Shown here in pieces: positions 1 to 5,174 of a stretch of 8,532 nucleotides of DNA (position 1 is its first letter; every line of letters begins with the position of its first letter). The DNA comes from Chlorobiota bacterium (lineage in GTDB: Bacteria; Bacteroidota; Bacteroidia; Bacteroidales; F082). The stretch lies in NCBI GenBank assembly GCA_030619415.1, contig JAUXBM010000061.1, positions 1-8,532 on the forward strand, in the 5' to 3' direction. A program made the translations under genes and the position numbers. The notes below the pieces were generated by a model. It ran no database searches. It had not been told where the DNA came from and saw nothing but the letters and a program-made list of their open reading frames with translations.

Positions 1-872
1 GAAATTCCAATCTTCCATTTTCCCTTTTCAAAGAATGCCTCAATAGTCTGACGTTTGGCTTTATTTATAAGATTAGAATGAGAAATCCGATTCCTTTTTG
101 CATAGTCGGCAAGATGAATAATTTCTTTCTCTTCTAAATATGCTAACCTTTTATAATAACTATTCGTAAGTGCTTTCCCGACTATTTCTTCCATGATGGA
201 AGTCTTTTCGTTTTTATCGAACTCTGCAAATGCATTATAATACAATTCCCTGTCAATGAATTTGATATTAATAGGCACATAACCCTCTCTGATAAAAAGA
301 TAATTATTTATTACTCTGCCAATTCTGCCATTGCCATCAACAAAAGGGTGGATATTTTCAAAAGTGAGATGAAGAAGGGCGATTTTCTTTATGATGGTTT
401 TTGTACTTGCTGAATAATATTGTATCAGCATTTCTTCCAGTTTTTTTACCACGAATTTTGGATCAGGTGCGACATGATTGGAAACCCGGACCCACTCATT
501 GTTTCTTCTGAACCGACCGGCCACATCATCCCGAATATTAGAAAGAAGCATTTTATGCAATAATAAAATAACATCTAAACTTAATTCTGTTTCTTTTGCT
601 TTCGAATTTATATAGGCAACTACCCTTGCCAGGTTTTTGGCTTCAAACAGCTCTCTTTCTGAAATATAACGATCCAAATCAATTTGCAGGAGAATCTTCT
701 CTGTTTCTTCCAAACTGAGTGTGCTGTTTTCAATTGCATTGGAATTATAGACCTGTTCAGAAATTTCAGCTTCATCAATAAGTGTTAAAAGTGGCTCCTT
801 TTTTAACGACTCCAGGTAATAGCGTTCCCGCAAAGAATGTACTTTTTTATAAATATCTAAAACTTTTGCCAT
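1..872 (-). CDS. Fic-family AMP-transferase, class II (self-inhibited), 3' end cut by window edge
   Basis: Read by translating the reverse strand from ATG at 872-870. The frame stays open for 290 codons to the window edge, so the C-terminus is missing. The Fic signature HPFVDGNGRIGR lies at residues 175-186, with H175 as catalytic base and the GNGR loop binding phosphates. Fic enzymes usually move AMP from ATP to a hydroxyl on a target protein. An inhibitory-helix motif (S/T)xxxE(G/N) appears as SNAIEN at 44-49, N-terminal to the core. This is the class II arrangement, in which E48 should block ATP until relieved, so no separate antitoxin is needed and none is present upstream. Residues about 250-290 (NRISHSNLINKAKRQ, then FEKGKWKIG) resemble a small excisionase/MerR-like helix-turn-helix, which suggests DNA binding. 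The start is chosen because the next Met is residue 108, after the inhibitory motif. The target is unknown. It lies downstream of glyA on the same strand, but 167 bp away and with its own promoter signals. Confidence 0.93.
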   Translation of the reverse strand, partial: MAKVLDIYKKVHSLRERYYLESLKKEPLLTLIDEAEISEQVYNSNAIENSTLSLEETEKILLQIDLDRYISERELFEAKNLARVVAYINSKAKETELSLDVILLLHKMLLSNIRDDVAGRFRRNNEWVRVSNHVAPDPKFVVKKLEEMLIQYYSASTKTIIKKIALLHLTFENIHPFVDGNGRIGRVINNYLFIREGYVPINIKFIDRELYYNAFAEFDKNEKTSIMEEIVGKALTNSYYKRLAYLEEKEIIHLADYAKRNRISHSNLINKAKRQTIEAFFEKGKWKIGI

Positions 873-875
873 GAT

Positions 876-910
876 CAAAACTACATTTTTTTCACGGTTA
901 TATAGTCAAA
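876..910 (-). promoter_or_regulatory. Predicted Bacteroidota-type promoter of the fic gene
   Basis: On the minus strand a -7 element TAGTTTTG (876-883) matches TAnnTTTG. A -33 TTTG (907-910) lies 23 bp upstream, at the long end of the accepted spacing. The -7 element ends only three bases before the start codon, so transcription would begin at or very near the ATG and the mRNA would be almost leaderless. The -33 element sits inside one copy of the inverted repeat described at 889-952. This is a pattern match only; another start site further upstream is possible. Confidence 0.5.
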
Positions 911-952
911 ACCGTGAAAATAGTTAAATTCACACCACATTTTCACGGTTTT
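889..952. promoter_or_regulatory. Three-copy TTTTCACGGTT element, candidate operator over the fic promoter
   Basis: An 11-bp element occurs three times: TTTTCACGGTT at 889-899, its exact complement AACCGTGAAAA at 910-920, and TTTTCACGGTT again at 940-950. The second and third copies extend to a perfect 13-bp inverted repeat (908-920 and 940-952). Centres are 21 and 30 bp apart, roughly two and three helical turns, so bound proteins would lie on about the same DNA face. Copy one fills the promoter spacer, copy two covers the -33 element, and copy three lies upstream. This is a classic repressor layout. A short direct repeat AGTTAAATT (922-930, 957-965) lies among and beside the copies. The binding protein is not known; self-regulation by the Fic protein's C-terminal helix-turn-helix is an inference. 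Confidence 0.6.
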
Positions 953-980
953 GATAAGTTAAATTGTTTGACAACCTTTG

Positions 981-1022
981 ACTGTGGCCTGCCGACCGTA
1001 GACTGCAAACTGCCGACTGTGG
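981..1022. repeat. Heptamer tandem array, six degenerate units
   Basis: Six consecutive 7-bp units fit the pattern ACTGNNG with a few mismatches. They include ACTGTGG twice and ACTGCCG once, with no break in phase. The array starts 17 bp past the glyA stop codon (in glyA's direction) and belongs to the same repeat family as the larger array at 2485-2617. The 14-mer at 1009-1022 matches 2576-2589 at 13 of 14 bases. It makes no obvious strong hairpin, so it does not look like a glyA terminator. Confidence 0.75.
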
Positions 1023-1039
1023 ATTTCCTGAAATGTCTC

Positions 1040-2320
1040 CTAATACGCAAACAACGGGAAATCATGCATCATTTCGTTTACCTGTTTTCTCACAGAAGCT
1101 ATTACTGATTCGTCCTCAAGGTTGCTAATAACCTTATCAATCAAATCAACGATCGGATCCATGTGTTGTTCTTTCAATCCGCGGGTGGTTATGGCCGGCG
1201 TACCGACCCTGAGCCCACTGGTTTGGAAGGGTGAGCGGCTATCGAATGGAACCATATTTTTATTGATGGTGATATCGGCCAATTCAAATGTATTTTCAAC
1301 CTTTCTTCCGGTAATGTCAGGGAACTTACTTCTTAGGTCGATGAGCATCAAGTGGTTATCAGTGCCTCCCGAGATTACTTTGTATCCCCTGTCAACGAAT
1401 GACTGGGACATTACTGCAGCATTTTTCTTTACTTGGAGGATGTATTCAAAATAAGAATCCGTCAATGCTTCACCAAAAGCCACTGCCTTGGCAGCAATAA
1501 TATGTTCAAGCGGCCCGCCCTGAATACCCGGAAAAACTGCAGAATTGAGTACCGTACTCATCATTTTGGTTACACCTTTAGGCGTTGTCAAACCCCAGGG
1601 GTTTTCGAAATCTTCTCCCATCATGATCATCCCGCCGCGTGGCCCGCGAAGTGTTTTGTGGGTTGTGGTTGTCACAATATGACAATGTCCGATCGGATCA
1701 TTTAAAATACCTTTCGCGATCAGTCCGGCAGGATGGGCTATATCAGCCATCAAAATGGCACCAATTTCATCAGCAATGGAACGCATGCGTTCATAATCCC
1801 AATCGCGTGAATAAGCAGAGGCCCCGGCGATAATCATTTTCGGCTTTTCTTTTAAGGCGATTTCTTCCATCTCATCATAATCGATGGTGCCGGTTTCTTC
1901 TTTTACTTTATAAGCGATGGGGTTGTATAAAATACCGGATGAGTTCACAAAAGAACCATGCGACAGGTGACCACCATGAGAAAGATCAAGGCCCATAAAT
2001 GTATCACCGGGTTTTAAGCAGGCAAGGAAAACAGCCATATTTGCCTGGGCACCCGAATGCGGCTGAACATTGGCATATTCTGCATCAAACAATTCGCAGG
2101 CCCGGTCGATGGCAATTTGTTCACTTTGGTCAACTACCTGGCATCCACCATAATACCTTTTGCCGGGATATCCTTCGGCATATTTGTTGGTCATCACCGA
2201 TCCCATGGCTTCTAAAACCTGTTCGCTGACAAAGTTTTCGGATGCGATTAATTCGATTCCGTGCATCTGGCGATCTTTTTCCTGTTTAATCAGGTCAAAT
2301 ATCTTTTGGTCTCTTTCCAT
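1040..2320 (-). CDS. glyA: Serine hydroxymethyltransferase
   Basis: This cytoplasmic PLP enzyme converts serine plus tetrahydrofolate to glycine plus 5,10-methylene-tetrahydrofolate, supplying glycine and one-carbon units for purine, thymidylate and methionine synthesis. The 426-residue product is full length for bacterial SHMT. Visible landmarks are ELIASENF near residue 23, the [15 protein letters not shown] substrate/folate segment at 45-59, SGAQANM at 89-95, and [10 protein letters not shown] at 191-200, where D193 pairs with the PLP ring nitrogen. The PLP-binding lysine is K222, in [14 protein letters not shown]. The start ATG follows an A-rich leader typical of Bacteroidota and leaves no room for a sensible extension. 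It is divergent from the M16 operon and has its own promoter at 2371-2405. No convincing terminator hairpin was seen after the stop, so some read-through toward fic is possible. Confidence 0.98.
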   Translation of the reverse strand: MERDQKIFDLIKQEKDRQMHGIELIASENFVSEQVLEAMGSVMTNKYAEGYPGKRYYGGCQVVDQSEQIAIDRACELFDAEYANVQPHSGAQANMAVFLACLKPGDTFMGLDLSHGGHLSHGSFVNSSGILYNPIAYKVKEETGTIDYDEMEEIALKEKPKMIIAGASAYSRDWDYERMRSIADEIGAILMADIAHPAGLIAKGILNDPIGHCHIVTTTTHKTLRGPRGGMIMMGEDFENPWGLTTPKGVTKMMSTVLNSAVFPGIQGGPLEHIIAAKAVAFGEALTDSYFEYILQVKKNAAVMSQSFVDRGYKVISGGTDNHLMLIDLRSKFPDITGRKVENTFELADITINKNMVPFDSRSPFQTSGLRVGTPAITTRGLKEQHMDPIVDLIDKVISNLEDESVIASVRKQVNEMMHDFPLFAY

Positions 2321-2361
2321 TTTTTTATTTTATTTGGTCAATTAACAAATCTGATTTAGCA

Positions 2362-2373
2362 TTGATCGATCAA
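2362..2373. promoter_or_regulatory. Perfect 12-bp palindrome at the predicted glyA transcription start
   Basis: TTGATCGATCAA is a perfect palindrome. It overlaps the last three bases of the glyA -7 element and covers the expected transcription start. The position would suit an operator, but it is short and contains two GATC sites, so it could be chance. No regulator is identifiable here. Confidence 0.3.
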
Positions 2374-2405
2374 AAGTATTAATATTTTCAGTGCCATGTA
2401 ACAAA
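2371..2405 (-). promoter_or_regulatory. Predicted glyA promoter
   Basis: On the minus strand a -7 element TACTTTTG (2371-2378) matches TAnnTTTG, and a -33 TTTG (2402-2405) lies 23 bp upstream. Transcription would start near 2365, giving a leader of about 45 bases that is A-rich just before the ATG. Spacing and elements match those found in front of fic. Confidence 0.6.
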
Positions 2406-2436
2406 ATAAAACCTTCCGACTTTGAGTTATGATTGT

Positions 2437-2444
2437 TATGTTTG
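2437..2444 (+). promoter_or_regulatory. Possible -7 element of the M16 operon promoter
   Basis: TATGTTTG matches TAnnTTTG on the plus strand. The only clean upstream TTTG (2421-2424) is 12 bp away, too close for a normal -33, so the call is weak. If correct, transcription starts near 2450 and the whole heptamer array at 2485-2617 lies in a 5' leader of about 170 bases. Confidence 0.3.
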
Positions 2445-2484
2445 CGGACGGTAAATTTAGTTATCCTACGGACTTCCTTCGGTC

Positions 2485-2617
2485 GTTGGTCATTGGTGAT
2501 TGGTCATTGGTGATTAGTGATTGGTCATTGGTCATTAGTGATTGGTGATTGGTCATTGGAGACTGTTGACTGAAGACTGCCGACTGTTGACTGAAGATTG
2601 GCGACTGAAGACTGAAA
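2485..2617. repeat. Heptamer tandem array, 19 units, abutting the M16 start codon
   Basis: Nineteen 7-bp units run without a phase break over exactly 133 bp and fit A-Y-T-G-N-N-G. Units 1-11 (2485-2561) are mostly ATTGGTC, ATTGGTG or ATTAGTG. Units 12-19 (2562-2617) are mostly ACTGAAG, ACTGTTG or ACTGCCG. The array thus has two sub-blocks, with one ATTGGCG unit set among the second type. It ends one base before the ATG at 2619, so it forms the ribosome-binding region of that gene. Stop triplets inside the units keep it non-coding. With no spacers it is not a CRISPR array. Confidence 0.9.
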
Positions 2618-2618
2618 A

Positions 2619-3863
2619 ATGGTAAAATTTGATCGATTCATATTGGATAATGGGCTCACGGTTATTGTTCACCGCGATGTGAGTACACCAATGGTAGCCA
2701 TGAATATCATTTACAAAGTTGGCTCACGTGATGAAGATCCGGAAAGGACCGGTTTTGCCCACCTGTTCGAACACCTCATGTTTGGAGGATCGGTTAACAT
2801 ACCCAAATATGATGTCCCCCTGCAAAAAGCCGGTGGTGAGAACAACGCTTTTACCAACAACGATTTTACCGATTACTACCTCACCATCCCAAAAAACAAC
2901 CTTGAAACTGCTTTCTGGCTTGAATCGGACAGGATGTTATCATTGGCCTTTACTAAAAAAAGTCTCGATGTGCAGAGACAGGTAGTCATAGAAGAGTTTA
3001 AACAAAATTACCTGAACCAGCCTTATGGAGATGTTTACCTGTTGCTGAAACCCCTGGCATACAAAGAACACCCTTATCAGTGGAACACCATTGGAAAAGA
3101 CATCAGGCACATTGAGGATGCTTCGATGGAGGAGGTCAAATCGTTTTACCGCAAATATTACAATCCGAACAATGCCATCATGACGATTGCCGGTGATGTG
3201 AACCTGAAACAGGTAAAAGACTATGCTGAAAAATGGTTTGGGAACATACCTGTTGGCGAAGAACCGTCTAATAAATATTCACAGGAACCCAGGCAAAATA
3301 GTTACAGAGAAGAAATCGTGGAGCGTCATGTTCCGCAGGATGCCATTTATATGTGCTGGCAAATCCCGAAAAGGACTGAGCAAGGATTTTATGTGTGCGA
3401 CCTTATTTCCGATATCCTGTCAAATGGCAATTCCTCGCGGCTATACCGCAACCTGGTGAAAAATAAAAAATTATTTTCTGAAATAAGTGCTTTTGTAACC
3501 GGCGACCTCGACCCGGGATTGTTCATCATTAGCGGAAAACTTTTAAACGGTACGGGCAAGGCCGAAGCTGAAAAAGCCATCAAGGATGAGCTGGGTATTG
3601 TAAAAAATGAATTGGTATCCAATGTTGAACTTCAAAAAGTAAAAAACAAAATTGAGGCAAATCTTATTTTCTCGAGAATGTCAATTCTCAATAAAGCAAT
3701 GCATTTAAGTTATTTCGAATTGCTTGGTGATGCGATGCTTTGGCACAACGAAGCTGGTCGTTATAACAAAGTCAGCAGTCGGCATATTCTGGAGACGTCA
3801 AGACAAATATTCCGCGAAACACAACAAAACACCTTGTTCTATAAAGCATCACCAAATCACTAA
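2619..3863 (+). CDS. M16B-family zinc metallopeptidase, catalytic (zinc-binding) subunit
   Basis: This 414-residue product is the usual size for a one-gene half of a bacterial M16B peptidase (pitrilysin/insulinase/MPP superfamily). The inverted zinc motif HLFEH is at residues 48-52: H48 and H52 bind zinc, E51 is the catalytic base, and E126 in VVIEEF is the likely third ligand. A family-typical stretch, YYNPNNAIMTIAGDV, at 180-194 leads into the C-terminal M16 domain. In that domain the usual LRxxxGxxY element reads LVKNKKLFSE (279-288), so the Arg and Tyr that help hold substrate are absent. That gap is filled by the next gene's product, 9 bp downstream. An in-frame TGA at 2613-2615 fixes the start at this ATG. 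No signal peptide is seen, so it is probably cytoplasmic. The substrate is unknown; the family cleaves peptides and unfolded proteins. Confidence 0.95.
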   Translation: MVKFDRFILDNGLTVIVHRDVSTPMVAMNIIYKVGSRDEDPERTGFAHLFEHLMFGGSVNIPKYDVPLQKAGGENNAFTNNDFTDYYLTIPKNNLETAFWLESDRMLSLAFTKKSLDVQRQVVIEEFKQNYLNQPYGDVYLLLKPLAYKEHPYQWNTIGKDIRHIEDASMEEVKSFYRKYYNPNNAIMTIAGDVNLKQVKDYAEKWFGNIPVGEEPSNKYSQEPRQNSYREEIVERHVPQDAIYMCWQIPKRTEQGFYVCDLISDILSNGNSSRLYRNLVKNKKLFSEISAFVTGDLDPGLFIISGKLLNGTGKAEAEKAIKDELGIVKNELVSNVELQKVKNKIEANLIFSRMSILNKAMHLSYFELLGDAMLWHNEAGRYNKVSSRHILETSRQIFRETQQNTLFYKASPNH

Positions 3864-3872
3864 CCAGAAAGC

Positions 3873-5168
3873 ATGCAAAACACCGAAATACCTGATCGTA
3901 CGACCATTCCCCTCCATGGCACACCCATTGAACTGGTGATAAACAAGCCGGAAGTCGTTGTATTTGACAATGGTGTTGAAGCCTACCTGATTGAGGCGGG
4001 CGATGAGGATGTAACACGCATCGACATCGTTATTGATGCCGGATCGGCTTTTCAGGAAAAAAGGCTGGTTGCAAGCAGTGTTGGCAAAATGCTGAAGGAG
4101 GGGACGGACTCTTTTACATCATCAGAAATTGCCAATAAGTTTGATTTTTACGGGGCTCATTTCGACAATCAGATCACCAAAGATACGGCCGCGCTTACTT
4201 TGTTTTCCCTGACAAAGCACCTAAACGAACTTATGCCCGTGCTTGCAGAAATGATTACAGCAGCCACTTTTGTTGACAATGAATTGCAAACATACATCGA
4301 TCGGCAACGACAAGACTTTTTGGTAAACACCGAGCGGGTCCGCTTTGTGGGCATGCTTGAATTTAACCACATGGTATTCGGTAAAAATTCGGCATACGGC
4401 CAGACGGTGCAATTGGGGGATTTTGATGAAATAAACAGAAATGACCTTGTTCATTTTTATAACGATACATACATTCCCCAACATGCTTACATGATTATCA
4501 GTGGCAGGGTGAACAACACTGTTGTAGAACTGATAAACAGGTACATCGGTAATAACTGGCAGGCACCGGACAATACACCTCCCGAAATTCAATTCACTTC
4601 GCCTACAACCGAACATGAAAAATTTGTTGCGAAAAAAGGAGCCTTACAATCTGCCATCAGGGTTGGCAGGCCCATCATCAATAAAACACATAAAGATTAC
4701 AACCGGTTTGTTCTGTTAAATACAATATTGGGTGGGTATTTTGGTTCAAGACTGATGTCGAATCTTAGGGAAGAAAAAGGCTACACTTACGGCATTAGTT
4801 CATACATTTCCAACTATATTAATGGTGCTTCGTTTAACATTGCGACCGAAGTAAACGCAAAATATACCCAGGCTGCACTGGATGAAATCTATCAGGAGAT
4901 TGACAAGCTTCGTAAACAAAAAGTATCCGAAAACGAGTTGCAGCTTGTAAAAAATTATATTTACGGAACTTTTCTCCGAAATTTCGATGGCCCGTTTGCA
5001 CTTGCTGAAAGATTCAGGTCGGTGCGGGATTTCGGGCTTGACTTTGATCATTACAGACAAAGCCTGGACGAGATACTTGAAATAAGTGCTGAAGAACTAA
5101 TTGAAACTGCTGAAAAATACTTAGACCCTGATAAAATGATTAAACTGGTGGTGGGAAGCATGGAATAA
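3873..5168 (+). CDS. M16B-family non-zinc partner subunit (Arg/Tyr subunit)
   Basis: This is the second M16-family protein of 431 residues, 9 bp after the first. Where an active member has HxxEH, this one reads SSVGK (68-72) just before the conserved EGT (76-78), so all zinc and base residues are lost. It does keep LREEKGYTYGISS (298-310) with R299 and Y306, the pair the first subunit lacks. In characterised two-gene M16B enzymes, one chain binds zinc and the other supplies Arg/Tyr, and the heterodimer is the active protease. The complementary losses here point strongly to the same arrangement. Other family landmarks are LGDFDEINRNDLVHFYNDTY (181-200) and the LVKNYIYGTF helix near 358. No signal peptide is seen. 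Co-transcription with both neighbours is likely from the spacing. Confidence 0.93.
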   Translation: MQNTEIPDRTTIPLHGTPIELVINKPEVVVFDNGVEAYLIEAGDEDVTRIDIVIDAGSAFQEKRLVASSVGKMLKEGTDSFTSSEIANKFDFYGAHFDNQITKDTAALTLFSLTKHLNELMPVLAEMITAATFVDNELQTYIDRQRQDFLVNTERVRFVGMLEFNHMVFGKNSAYGQTVQLGDFDEINRNDLVHFYNDTYIPQHAYMIISGRVNNTVVELINRYIGNNWQAPDNTPPEIQFTSPTTEHEKFVAKKGALQSAIRVGRPIINKTHKDYNRFVLLNTILGGYFGSRLMSNLREEKGYTYGISSYISNYINGASFNIATEVNAKYTQAALDEIYQEIDKLRKQKVSENELQLVKNYIYGTFLRNFDGPFALAERFRSVRDFGLDFDHYRQSLDEILEISAEELIETAEKYLDPDKMIKLVVGSME

Positions 5169-5174
5169 TATTTG

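Noticed and set aside
873..1039. Separate antitoxin gene for the Fic protein
   Set aside because: No credible coding frame fits here, and the Fic protein carries its own inhibitory motif, so none is needed.
960..1039. Rho-independent terminator after glyA
   Set aside because: Repeats here are direct rather than inverted and no GC-rich stem followed by a T-run was found on the minus strand.
914..1108. 64-codon plus-strand open frame between fic and glyA
   Set aside because: It runs through the operator-like repeats and heptamer array and into the glyA 3' end antisense; its protein resembles no gene and is composed of repeat translation.
2485..2617. Regularly repeated DNA as a CRISPR array
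   Set aside because: Units are 7 bp with no spacers between them, and no cas genes are present.
4221..4616. 131-codon minus-strand open frame inside the second M16 gene
   Set aside because: It is fully antisense to a well-supported conserved gene and has no recognisable motifs.
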